From contig NC_016078.1 of NCBI RefSeq assembly GCF_000230555.1, forward strand, positions 1,922,001 to 1,986,000: a stretch of DNA of 64,000 bases, given 5' to 3'. Below are positions 26,086-34,386 of the stretch, in pieces (the stretch's first letter is position 1; each line of letters begins with the position of its first letter). The notes under the pieces were generated by a model. The model was not told where the DNA came from and did not search any database. It saw only the letters and a list, made by a program, of their open reading frames with translations. This DNA comes from Pelagibacterium halotolerans B2. Its GTDB lineage: Bacteria > Pseudomonadota > Alphaproteobacteria > Rhizobiales > Devosiaceae. Made by a program: the position numbers and the translations under genes.

Positions 26086-26310
26086 ATGTCAGACCTTCAT
26101 CCCGGTATCGCCACGGCAAATCCCGATGCCTTCCGCATCAACGATCATGAAGATTACGATTCCGGTGAAGGCCCCATGACAGCGTCCCAGGCCGCCGAAC
26201 TGCTCTGCCTCGCCCAGCGCGCCGAAGAACCCGACGCCTATGACGACGACCTCTCCAGCCTCGAAGCGGCCAACCGCATCAAGCTGCTCAAACGCAAGCT
26301 CGACGGATAG
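26086..26310 (+). CDS. DUF3072-like small protein
   Basis: A 74-residue acidic protein. The segment GPMTASQAAELLCLAQRAEEPDAYDDDLSSLEAANRIKLLKRKL follows the pattern of DUF3072 (an MT-x2-Q start, an E-P-x-A/Y-D/E loop, then EA-x3-I-x2-L-K), a short family of unknown function that resembles a small helical SAP-like unit. It stands alone, with the helicase upstream and a convergent gene downstream five bases away. The start is the first ATG in frame with a family-like N-terminus. Confidence 0.7.
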   Translation: MSDLHPGIATANPDAFRINDHEDYDSGEGPMTASQAAELLCLAQRAEEPDAYDDDLSSLEAANRIKLLKRKLDG

Positions 26311-26315
26311 CGCGG

Positions 26316-27086
26316 TCACGCCAGCCTGTAGAGCACCGGCATGGGCGCGGTGCGATTGGCGTCGAAATTGGCCAGCACATAATCGCGGAACGAGCGCTTG
26401 AACAAAAGGCTGGGCAGCACGTCGCCCAACCGGTCCCAGCGGCAATGGTTGATCAGCGTCAGCCCACCCGAGTGCCCCGCGTCCGGCAGAATTACCGTCG
26501 AATTGTCCAGCCCCGTCTGGTCGGCAAACCACCCCGCGGTATATTCCCAAACCGCTAGGTTTCGCTCCGGGCTCTCGGCAAGAAAATAGTTGAAAAGGAA
26601 CACCCCGTCGCGCCGGTGGTCGACCGGCCCGATCCGCCGCACATTGTGGCCCACGATCAGCTCCGCCCGCTTTGCGCCCGCGCGTCCGCACGCTTCCAGC
26701 GCGCCGAATGCTGAACTGGAGAGCAACCCCCGCGCCCTTTCCGGCGTATCGGTTTCGATCAGGACCACCACGTCGAACCGGGCCTGCGCCACGTCGGGAC
26801 GGGACTTTTTATAGCGGCCTTCCCCCGGCGGCACGACTAGCGCCTTGAACACGACAGCCTCCCGCACGCCTTCCAGAACCCCGATTTCTGCCGCCAACGC
26901 CTTGAGATCGGCCAACAGCCGCCGCTTGCCCGCGCTGTTCGTGAGATAAAACGGAAACGGGCTGTGATCGACTTCAAGCGCAAAGACGATATAACCATGC
27001 CCATTGGGCTCGATCAGCGCAATCTTTGGAAACCGTCCGGTTTTCCCGACGACAGTGAGAGAACCCGTTTCGATGCCTTCATTCAT
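26316..27086 (-). CDS. unrecognised 256-residue protein, possible tandem alpha/beta barrel fold
   Basis: I do not recognise a named family. Two blocks look like ferredoxin-like dimeric alpha-beta barrel units. The first is around residues 100-128 (FDVVVLIETDTPERARGLL). The second covers about 158-256 (GVFLFNYFLAESPERNLAVWEY ... LTLINHCRWDRL ... SFRDYVLANFDA). No signal peptide or membrane segment is seen. It diverges from a MarR regulator across a 47-base spacer containing one perfect palindrome, so it is very likely the regulator's target and may handle a small organic molecule. That role is an inference from context. Confidence 0.65.
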   Translation of the reverse strand: MNEGIETGSLTVVGKTGRFPKIALIEPNGHGYIVFALEVDHSPFPFYLTNSAGKRRLLADLKALAAEIGVLEGVREAVVFKALVVPPGEGRYKKSRPDVAQARFDVVVLIETDTPERARGLLSSSAFGALEACGRAGAKRAELIVGHNVRRIGPVDHRRDGVFLFNYFLAESPERNLAVWEYTAGWFADQTGLDNSTVILPDAGHSGGLTLINHCRWDRLGDVLPSLLFKRSFRDYVLANFDANRTAPMPVLYRLA

Positions 27087-27106
27087 GAACGCACCTTTGC
27101 GTGCTA

Positions 27107-27123
27107 ATTACATATAGTGTAAT
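27107..27123. promoter_or_regulatory. MarR-type operator palindrome
   Basis: ATTACA and TGTAAT form perfect six-base arms around TATAG, in the middle of the 47-base spacer between the MarR gene and the divergent unknown gene. Position and symmetry fit a site that controls both promoters. Confidence 0.75.
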
Positions 27124-27133
27124 ATACACACAA

Positions 27134-27583
27134 ATGTTCGACTATCAAGCCGCCACGCCCCATTGGGTCAATCGATTGTCGTTTCTCATTCGCGCCGAAG
27201 TGCAGCAGCGCTTCAAGGCCGCGGGCTATGCCATAACGGCCGAGGAATGGGCGATGCTCATGCTGCTCTGGCCCAACGCGCCCCAGTCGATGGGTCAGTT
27301 GGCTGCCGTCTCATTGCGTGACCGGACGACCGTCACCCGCCTCGTCGATTCCATGGTGGCAAAGGGCCTGCTCGAGCGCACCCCCGCGCCCAATGATCGC
27401 CGCTCGGTCCTTGTCGATCTCGGCCCGAAGGGCCGGGCCCTCGAAGCCCCCCTGACCGCCATTGTGGGCGATTTCATCGCCCAGGCCACCAAGGGCCTCT
27501 CGGCCGACGAGATCGCGCGGGCCAATGCCGTGCTGCAAAAGATGACCGCCAACATTCTGGGCGAAAACGACCCCTTGAGCTAA
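27134..27583 (+). CDS. MarR family transcriptional regulator
   Basis: A 149-residue regulator with a winged helix-turn-helix. It has TAEEWAMLMLLWPNAPQSMGQLAAVSLRDRTTVTRLVDSM, then the wing ERTPAPNDRRSVLVDLGPKGRAL, which includes the conserved D-x-R-S-x-x-V pattern. The ATG at 27134 was preferred to one at 27101, because the longer form would cover the operator palindrome. MarR proteins usually repress themselves and a divergent neighbour and respond to aromatic or oxidising compounds. The likely target here is the unknown gene at 26316. Confidence 0.88.
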   Translation: MFDYQAATPHWVNRLSFLIRAEVQQRFKAAGYAITAEEWAMLMLLWPNAPQSMGQLAAVSLRDRTTVTRLVDSMVAKGLLERTPAPNDRRSVLVDLGPKGRALEAPLTAIVGDFIAQATKGLSADEIARANAVLQKMTANILGENDPLS

Positions 27584-27648
27584 ACGCAACCTTTACCCGC
27601 CGATGCCAAGCTGGAGGCGAATTTGGGGAGCGGCCGGGAACGGCATCG

Positions 27649-28581
<933 letters not shown>

Positions 28582-28658
28582 CGCCAAACCGCTATCCGGT
28601 CATCGAAAGCAGCGCCTGCCCCCTACCGTTCCCGCCCGGAACGTGGCAAACAACACCC

Positions 28659-29360
28659 ATGAGCACCCTCACAACAATCGGCTTTGATGCCGACGACACG
28701 CTTTGGGAAAACGAGCACTTCTTCCGGCTCACCGAAGCCCATTTTTCCGAATTGCTGGCTGATTATGCCGAGCCTGAAATCCTCGCCTCGCGCCTGCTCG
28801 AAGCTGAAAAGCGCAACCTTGCCCATTACGGTTTCGGCATAAAGGGGTTCACCCTCTCAATGATCGAGACCGCCATCGAGATCACCGATGGCAAGGTGCC
28901 CGGCGACACCATCGGCCGCATCGTCGCCGCCGGCCGCGAAATGCTCAGTCATCCGGTCAACACCCTGCCCCACGTCCACGAGACGCTCGAAGCCCTCACC
29001 GCCAGCCACACCCTGGTGCTGATCACCAAGGGCGACCTGTTCGATCAGGAGCGCAAGCTGGCCCAGTCGGGCCTTGGCGATTTTTTCAACGCCGTCGAGA
29101 TCGTCTCCGACAAATCCCCCTCAACCTACGCCACCGCCTTCGCCCGCCACGGCGACGGCCCCGACCGCGCCATGATGGTGGGAAATTCCCTGCGCTCGGA
29201 CGTCCTCCCCGCCATCGAAGCGGGCGGCTGGGGCACCTACGTCCCCCACGAACTCACCTGGGACTACGAGCGCGCCGAGGAACCGGGCAACGTCCCCCGC
29301 TTCACCAAAATTGAAACGCTGGCAGAGCTCCGGCCTCTGATCGAACGCCTCAAGGGCTAG
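28659..29360 (+). CDS. HAD-superfamily hydrolase
   Basis: A 233-residue HAD hydrolase. Motif I is GFDADDTLWENE, motif II lies in LVLITKGD, a lysine follows in VSDKSPSTYA, and motif III is MMVGNSLRSDVLPAIEAGG. The four-helix cap of the C1 type sits between motifs I and II. The substrate, probably a phosphorylated metabolite, is unknown. The start at 28659 puts motif I at residues 8-13; the longer frame from 28572 has an atypical N-terminus. The stop codon TAG overlaps the first bases of a dispersed repeat. Confidence 0.86.
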   Translation: MSTLTTIGFDADDTLWENEHFFRLTEAHFSELLADYAEPEILASRLLEAEKRNLAHYGFGIKGFTLSMIETAIEITDGKVPGDTIGRIVAAGREMLSHPVNTLPHVHETLEALTASHTLVLITKGDLFDQERKLAQSGLGDFFNAVEIVSDKSPSTYATAFARHGDGPDRAMMVGNSLRSDVLPAIEAGGWGTYVPHELTWDYERAEEPGNVPRFTKIETLAELRPLIERLKG

Positions 29361-29463
29361 AGCGTGTCCAGCAGAAGTGGAAACGGTTTTGCGGTTCGGA
29401 CACGCGACAAAACAAAGGTTTAGAGCCGGGGATTTGATTCTATCAAATCCTGAACGGCTCTAA
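29359..29463. repeat. dispersed palindromic repeat, copy 2 (complete, two hairpins)
   Basis: The left module repeats the 5791 element with only a few changes: GCGTGTCC and GGACACGC arms, then GACAAAACAAAGGTT. The right module is a second hairpin: TTAGAGCCG (29420-29428) pairs with CGGCTCTAA (29455-29463), enclosing GGATTTGAT/ATCAAATCC (29430-29438, 29442-29450). It directly follows the HAD gene, whose stop codon it overlaps, and could act as a terminator for it. Confidence 0.88.
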
Positions 29464-29523
29464 GGCTTACCCAGTGAGCGGTCCCGCAATGATCGAGTTC
29501 GAATTCCGACGCCGAGCCGGCCT

Positions 29524-30417
29524 TTATACGGCCCTGCGTGCTCGAAGCTCCTCCTTGAACAGCTCGAACGCCGTCGTCCCCTTCCGATCGGGGTAATAGA
29601 GATGGTAGCCGGCGAACGGCTCGCACCACGGCTCCAGCAGGCGAATGAGCCGGCCATCGGCAATCGGCGCCGCCACCAGATCGTCCAGAATGTAGAGGAT
29701 GCCGAAGCCCTCGAGGGCGGCGGCCACCAGCAGGTCGCCGTCGTTGAACACCGGCCCGCGGCCTGGCGTGACCGTCACCGCATGGCCGTCGCGCTCGAAC
29801 GACCACGGAGACAGATCGCCATGCGCGTCGCAGTAGGCAATGCACCGATGCGCCGTGAGGTCGGCGGGCTTTATTGGAGCTGGATGGTCGCGCAGATAGC
29901 TGGGAGCGGCCACCACCGCGACGCGAAGCGGGGGCCCTATCGGAAGCGCGATCATGTCCTTTTCCAGCCGCTCGCCCAGCCGAACACCCGCATCGTAGCG
30001 GCCCGCAACCACGTCCGTCATCCCATCCTCCACGCACACCTGCACCTCGATGCCGGGGTGGCGGCGCATGAAAGCCGGCAGCATCGGCCACAGCACCGTG
30101 TCGGCGGCGTGCTTGCCCGTCGTGATCCGGACGGTACCAATCGCTGCCCCACGCGCCTGGGACAGCGCCTCGATCTCGTCGTCCAGCCCGGCCAGTGCCG
30201 GCGACAGGGTGGCGAGCAGGCGTTCGCCGGCAGCGGTCGGGGCGACGCTGCGCGTCGTGCGGGAGAGAAGGCGAAAACCGAGCTGGCCCTCCAGCCGCTT
30301 CATGGTTTGACTCAACGCCGACTGCGTGACCCCGAGCCGCCTCGCGGCACGCGTGAAGCTTTGGTCGGAAGCGATCGCTGCGAAAACGGCGAGGTCGCCG
30401 AGCTGGTCCGGACGCAT
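29524..30417 (-). CDS. LysR family transcriptional regulator
   Basis: A 297-residue regulator with an N-terminal helix-turn-helix (FAAIASDQSFTRAARRLGVTQSALSQTMKRLE, about residues 12-43) and a C-terminal substrate-binding domain beginning at about residue 92 (GTVRITTGKHAADTVLWPMLPAF). The effector domain resembles the CrgA-like group that often regulates a divergent oxidoreductase. It diverges from an SDR gene across 102 bases with two palindromes of LysR type. The pair appears to be a regulator and its target. Confidence 0.9.
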   Translation of the reverse strand: MRPDQLGDLAVFAAIASDQSFTRAARRLGVTQSALSQTMKRLEGQLGFRLLSRTTRSVAPTAAGERLLATLSPALAGLDDEIEALSQARGAAIGTVRITTGKHAADTVLWPMLPAFMRRHPGIEVQVCVEDGMTDVVAGRYDAGVRLGERLEKDMIALPIGPPLRVAVVAAPSYLRDHPAPIKPADLTAHRCIAYCDAHGDLSPWSFERDGHAVTVTPGRGPVFNDGDLLVAAALEGFGILYILDDLVAAPIADGRLIRLLEPWCEPFAGYHLYYPDRKGTTAFELFKEELRARRAV

Positions 30418-30437
30418 TGATGATCCCCGCTACTGGA

Positions 30438-30483
30438 GCCTATTACTGATTAGGCCATTGTTTTGATCAATTAGCAGAACTAA
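30438..30483. promoter_or_regulatory. two palindromes in the LysR/SDR divergent promoter
   Basis: The first palindrome has GCCTA and TAGGC arms around eight bases (30438-30455). The second, TTAGCAGAACTAA at 30471-30483, has TTAG and CTAA arms. LysR regulators typically bind a recognition site and an activation site with T-N11-A character between divergent genes; the spacing here, about 30 bases centre to centre, fits that. Confidence 0.6.
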
Positions 30484-30519
30484 CTAGTCAGGACCAGTGA
30501 AAGAAGCGAGGAACAGGCG

Positions 30520-31335
30520 ATGAGCAAGGTTTGGTTGGTGACGGGCGCAAGCCGGGGGCTTGGACGCGAGATCGCGCGCGCGGCGCTCGATGCGGGCGAA
30601 ACGGTAGTGGCAACGGCGCGGTCCGCCGACGCGGTGCGCGATGCCTTCGCGGGCGAACACCACCGCCTGCACGCCCTCGCGCTCGATATCACCGACGCCC
30701 GGGCCGCGACCTCGGTCGCCGCCGAGACCGTCGAGCGGTTCGGTGCGATCGACGTGCTGGTCAACAATGCCGGCTATGCCGAGTTGGGTTTCTTCGAGAC
30801 CTTCACCGATGCCGCGGTGCGGCGTCAGTTCGAGGTCAACCTGTTCGGTACGATGAATGTCGCGCGCGCGGTCGCCCCCCACATGCGGCAGCGTCGCTCT
30901 GGCCTCATCGTCACCATCTCGTCGGTCAGCGGGCTGGTCTCCAACGGCGGGGGCGCGGTCTACTCCGCGTCGAAATTTGCCGTCGAAGGATGGATGGAGG
31001 GCTTTGCCCAGGAGCTGGCACCGATGGGCGTCCGCTCTCTCCTGGTCGAGCCGGGGATGCTGCGCACTGAGTTCATGGACCGCAAGTCGGCGCGCTTCGG
31101 CAGCATCGACATTCCAGACTATGCAGAGGCGATCGCGCAGTATCGCGCGTTCGTGGACGGGGCGAACGGCAACCAGCCGGGCGATCCGAAGCTGCTCGCC
31201 GCACGGATCGTGGCTCTTGCTTCACAGGGCGAGGTACCGTCACGGCTCGTATTCGGCGACGACGCCAGGCAGTGGGCCGGTGCCAAGGTCGACCAATTGC
31301 GGCAGGAGATCACCCGGTCAGCCGAGCGCGGATGA
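30520..31335 (+). CDS. short-chain dehydrogenase/reductase
   Basis: A 271-residue classical SDR. The cofactor loop TGASRGLG is at 8-15, with NNAG at about 88-91, the catalytic serine in ISSVSG, and YSASK (Tyr and Lys). An arginine after the first strand (ATARSAD) favours NADP(H). The C-terminal part has the MLRTEFMD and DPKLLAARIVALAS elements seen in SDRs annotated as reductases of unknown substrate. It is divergent from the LysR gene and is probably under its control. A GAGG site sits before the ATG. Confidence 0.9.
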   Translation: MSKVWLVTGASRGLGREIARAALDAGETVVATARSADAVRDAFAGEHHRLHALALDITDARAATSVAAETVERFGAIDVLVNNAGYAELGFFETFTDAAVRRQFEVNLFGTMNVARAVAPHMRQRRSGLIVTISSVSGLVSNGGGAVYSASKFAVEGWMEGFAQELAPMGVRSLLVEPGMLRTEFMDRKSARFGSIDIPDYAEAIAQYRAFVDGANGNQPGDPKLLAARIVALASQGEVPSRLVFGDDARQWAGAKVDQLRQEITRSAERG

Positions 31336-31554
31336 TACGACAGACCGAATCCGGTGGTGATTGCTCGGTCCGCGGCAGTGACCCTCGCGCCGCCCAACCG
31401 AAGCTCCGACAGAACGGTCGGGGCCGGACCGAAAAGAGCCGGTTCCGGGCACGGCGCCGGGCGCGACGATGGAGGATTGCCACTGCATTCTCCCACCATC
31501 GCCCCGGCTCCGATCGGGCACTCCAATCGGTAGCATCGGTTCAAAACCCGCGCC

Positions 31555-32403
31555 TTACCCCTTGATCGGAATCCAGATTTCCAGCCCGCCATGCCCGGTC
31601 CTGGGGTCGAACTTTTCGTCGTAAAGCTCGAACATCGGTGCATCGCCGTCGGGGGTATCGGCGCTGGCGGGCATATACCGGCTCCAGATGGCATTCATCG
31701 TGTGCCGCAATTCCGAAATATGCCTCTTGTGCGCAAAGGCGAGGTAGGATCGGGCGGCCAGCTTGATGACGTCAAGTTCGGCGGGCACATCACCGGGCTG
31801 CTCGACGGCAACACCGCAGGTATAGCGAAAAGTCCCCTCGGCCTCGTCGAACCCGTCGCACACGCCATACCAGAGGCCCTTGCGCTCCCCCAGCGTGCCC
31901 TCGAAGGGTTGGAACTCCACCCATTGCGCGGGAATGCCGCCCACCTCGCGATATTTGTACCGCCGGCTCAACCCGACGATGGTCAGCGGTCCGCTCCGCT
32001 CGCGCCGCGGTTCTTCCAGTTCGATTATCGTTTCGTTTGCTCTGTCCATTCTGATGGGCTCCACAAGCAGGGTTTGATCCACCGCGCCTCCATCCCGCAC
32101 CGTCTCGGGCGTTACGCCGAACCGGTCGCGAAAGGCACGGGTAAAGGCTTCGTGGGACCCGTATCCCGCTTCGAGCGCCACATCGAGTATGCTGGGCGCA
32201 CCCGCCGCGAGTTGCCTTGCCGCTTCGGTCAACCGCCGGCCCCGCAGATAGTCGATGACCGGATATCCGGTTGCCGCTGCAAAGCCGCGGCACATATGAA
32301 ACCGCGACACTCCGCAGGCTGCGGCGATTTCATCGAGCCCAACCCCTTTGCGGAAATTGCTCTCGATATACCAGATCACCTTGCCCACGAACCGCACGGA
32401 CAT
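31555..32403 (-). CDS. AraC family regulator with GyrI-like effector domain
   Basis: A 282-residue regulator. Residues 1-105 hold two AraC helix-turn-helix motifs (LDEIAAACGVSRFHMCRGFAAATG and SILDVALEAGYGSHEAFTRAFRDRFG). Residues 125-282 form a GyrI-like/Rob-type small-molecule domain, ending LEIWIPIK as is usual for the fold. The start at 32403 was chosen because the upstream in-frame extension is translated from a palindromic repeat. The 219 bases between its end and the SDR gene hold no gene that I can support. Confidence 0.87.
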   Translation of the reverse strand: MSVRFVGKVIWYIESNFRKGVGLDEIAAACGVSRFHMCRGFAAATGYPVIDYLRGRRLTEAARQLAAGAPSILDVALEAGYGSHEAFTRAFRDRFGVTPETVRDGGAVDQTLLVEPIRMDRANETIIELEEPRRERSGPLTIVGLSRRYKYREVGGIPAQWVEFQPFEGTLGERKGLWYGVCDGFDEAEGTFRYTCGVAVEQPGDVPAELDVIKLAARSYLAFAHKRHISELRHTMNAIWSRYMPASADTPDGDAPMFELYDEKFDPRTGHGGLEIWIPIKG

Positions 32404-32516
32404 ATCCCTTGATGCCTTTACCGCCCCACCATTGCGCCAACCGCCAGCCCCCGGCTTGACCGCGCTTGCGCTTTTCGCCCGGGCGGTCGAAATACCTGTA
32501 GCGCCCGCCTCCCCTT

Positions 32517-32550
32517 CGCTTTCCCGGCGAAAGCCGGGATCCATGGGCGC
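32517..32550. repeat. short palindromic intergenic repeat (GCCGGG type), copy 1
   Basis: CCCGGC and GCCGGG pair around a GAAA loop (32523-32538), followed by ATCCATGGGCG. A related copy with a GAAC loop lies at 58575 in the mraY-ftsW gap. The element lies upstream of the araC-like gene and gives a false extension of its reading frame. Confidence 0.75.
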
Positions 32551-32634
32551 CGCCGGAAACACCGGCCCTTCGGTTCGTGCTGCGGCGATCGGGCGGGATG
32601 GCAAGGCAACCGTTCCGGCCGCACCCTCGCAAAC

Positions 32635-32928
32635 CTAAAGCCCGATGCCGCCGACCGGCTCGGTCTCAAACCTGTTGTCGAACCCCGCGATCAACGGTCG
32701 CGCCTGGGCGATGGCATCCTGCACCGCCGTCAGTTCCAGCGATGCCTTGTGGCTTTCGGGACTATCCCACACTTCGGTTACCCAGATTCCGTCCGGGTGC
32801 TCCTTGCACCGCGCAACGATATAAATATGGCACCCCGGCATGCGCCCGCCGGCGCTTTCCTTGAGAATGGCCATCAACTCCTCGCGCCGCCCCTCCGTCG
32901 CGATCATCCGTCCGATCAATCCATACAT
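32635..32928 (-). CDS. antibiotic biosynthesis monooxygenase (ABM) domain protein
   Basis: A 97-residue protein with the dimeric alpha-beta barrel layout of quinol monooxygenase-like ABM proteins: YGLIGRMIATEGRREELMAILKE, HIYIVARCKEHPDGIWVTEVWDS and SHKASLELTAVQDAIAQARPLI. The family includes YgiN-like enzymes that oxidise quinols without cofactor, and stress-related members. A GGAGG site lies four bases before the ATG at 32928. The AraC-type gene follows on the same strand after a spacer that holds a palindromic repeat, so joint transcription is uncertain. Confidence 0.82.
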   Translation of the reverse strand: MYGLIGRMIATEGRREELMAILKESAGGRMPGCHIYIVARCKEHPDGIWVTEVWDSPESHKASLELTAVQDAIAQARPLIAGFDNRFETEPVGGIGL

Positions 32929-33153
32929 CTTTCCTCCAGTCCCCGGCACGGGCGAACGCGTGCCTCACCTCGCCGGGGGAACAACACTCGCCTACCCTGC
33001 CGCGAATGGCAAATTTTCACGGGTTTCCAATATTTTCCAATTTAGAACAAACATGGAACGAAATTTCACTCAAGTCCATAGCTTTTACGGCCAATGTTGA
33101 CTTATCGGTGTGCCCGTTTCACAACCCGCGCCAGTCCAGCGAAAGTGACGCCA

Positions 33154-34023
33154 ATGCCCCAGGATCAGATCTCCACCCCGCTCACAAAGGACCAGGCCTA
33201 TGCCCTTGTCGACGCCGTGATGGACCGCGACGATCTGGCCCTCACCGCCTCGGCCCACGAGAACGAGGACACCGGCGAATGGGTATTCCAGGCCACCTGT
33301 GACAGCCCGCCAGATATCACCGCTTTCGAGGCTCTTGCCCGCGAAATTCTCGGCGGAGATGTCGGCTTTGCCATTGATCCTATTGATGAAAATGCCGATT
33401 GGGTGTCACGCTCGCTCGAGGGCCTAAAACCCGTGACAGCCGGCGGATTCTACGTCTATGGCAGCCATGAGACGGACGCCCTGCCGCGCGGCCTGATCCC
33501 CATCCGCATCGACGCCGCCCAGGCCTTCGGCACCGGCCACCACGAAACCACAACCGGCTGTCTCGAAGCCATCGAGCGCGTCCTCAAGCGCAAGAAACCC
33601 ATGCGCCCCATAGACGTCGGCACCGGCACCGGCATCCTCGCCATCGCCGTCGCCAAACGCCGCAAACTCCCCGTCATCGCCTCCGACATAGACCCCCTCG
33701 CCGTCCGCATCACCCAGGAAAACGCCCGCTCGAACGGCGTCGGCCACATGATCGTCCCCGTCGATGCCGCAGGTCTCGATCACACGACGATCCGGGGCAA
33801 CGCACCCTACGATCTCATAATCGCCAATATCCTGGCCGGTCCACTGGTTGAACTTTCCCCCGATATCGGCCGCATCGCCGACCGCGGCGCCGCCATCATC
33901 CTCTCGGGCCTGCTCAACACCCAGGCGCAGCGCGTCATCGCCGCCTATAACCGCCAGGGCATGGTGCTCAAGGATCGTATCGTCCGCAAGGACTGGACGA
34001 GCCTGATCCTTGAAAAAGCATAA
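33154..34023 (+). CDS. prmA: ribosomal protein L11 methyltransferase
   Basis: A 289-residue SAM-dependent enzyme that trimethylates ribosomal protein L11. The substrate-docking N-terminal domain is followed by the linker and the conserved FGTGHHETT, the SAM loop DVGTGTGILAIA, ASDIDPLAVR, and the NILAGPL motif near the active site. Length is normal for alphaproteobacterial PrmA. The ATG at 33154 matches the family start; the longer frame from 33094 has an atypical leader. It converges on the small gene at 34103. Confidence 0.92.
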   Translation: MPQDQISTPLTKDQAYALVDAVMDRDDLALTASAHENEDTGEWVFQATCDSPPDITAFEALAREILGGDVGFAIDPIDENADWVSRSLEGLKPVTAGGFYVYGSHETDALPRGLIPIRIDAAQAFGTGHHETTTGCLEAIERVLKRKKPMRPIDVGTGTGILAIAVAKRRKLPVIASDIDPLAVRITQENARSNGVGHMIVPVDAAGLDHTTIRGNAPYDLIIANILAGPLVELSPDIGRIADRGAAIILSGLLNTQAQRVIAAYNRQGMVLKDRIVRKDWTSLILEKA

Positions 34024-34028
34024 CAAAA

Positions 34029-34058
34029 AGCCCCGGCGGCTGGCGGGCCGTAGGGGCT
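34029..34058 (-). terminator. terminator between convergent prmA and the small basic gene
   Basis: AGCCCC and GGGGCT form the stem. On the minus strand the hairpin runs straight into a T tract (TTTTTG), so it best fits the transcript of the 34103 gene. It starts six bases after the prmA stop. Confidence 0.7.
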
Positions 34059-34102
34059 CATGCTTACGGTAGTGCTGAGGGGCAAATCAGCCCCATGCGA
34101 CT

Positions 34103-34246
34103 CTATTCGGCCGCGCCCTTCTTGGACGTGCCGAAGTCACACCCGTAAATCCGCGTATAGCGATCGACCTGACGAGCCGCTTCACGGCTGCGGGCTTCGA
34201 TCATGGCATCCAGTGCCTTGCGGAAGAAGCTCTTGTCTTCAACCAT
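34103..34246 (-). CDS. 47-residue basic protein, function unknown
   Basis: A short helical protein with the core SFFRKALDAMIEARSREAARQVDRYTRIYG. The look is that of small uncharacterised proteins common in Hyphomicrobiales, with a basic amphipathic helix and a C-terminal GTSKKG tail. An AGGAGA ribosome site lies six bases before the ATG at 34246, and a T-tract terminator follows, which together support a real gene despite its length. No function can be assigned. It diverges from the aminopeptidase gene. Confidence 0.7.
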   Translation of the reverse strand: MVEDKSFFRKALDAMIEARSREAARQVDRYTRIYGCDFGTSKKGAAE

Positions 34247-34386
34247 GTCATCTCTCCTTGCTTGGCAAATTCGGGTAACCTTTGCCTTCGAGACAATAGA
34301 TAGAGCCATTCGCTTCTGTTAGTTAGACCTCAAAGCGAAACCCAGCCATGCCGGAAGCGCATGGACGGTTAACGAGAAAGTCCATC

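Noticed and set aside
32404..32604. A 67-codon N-terminal extension of the AraC-type regulator
   Set aside because: It contains a PMDPGFRRESEG segment translated from a palindromic repeat; the DNA-binding domain starts right after the ATG at 32403.
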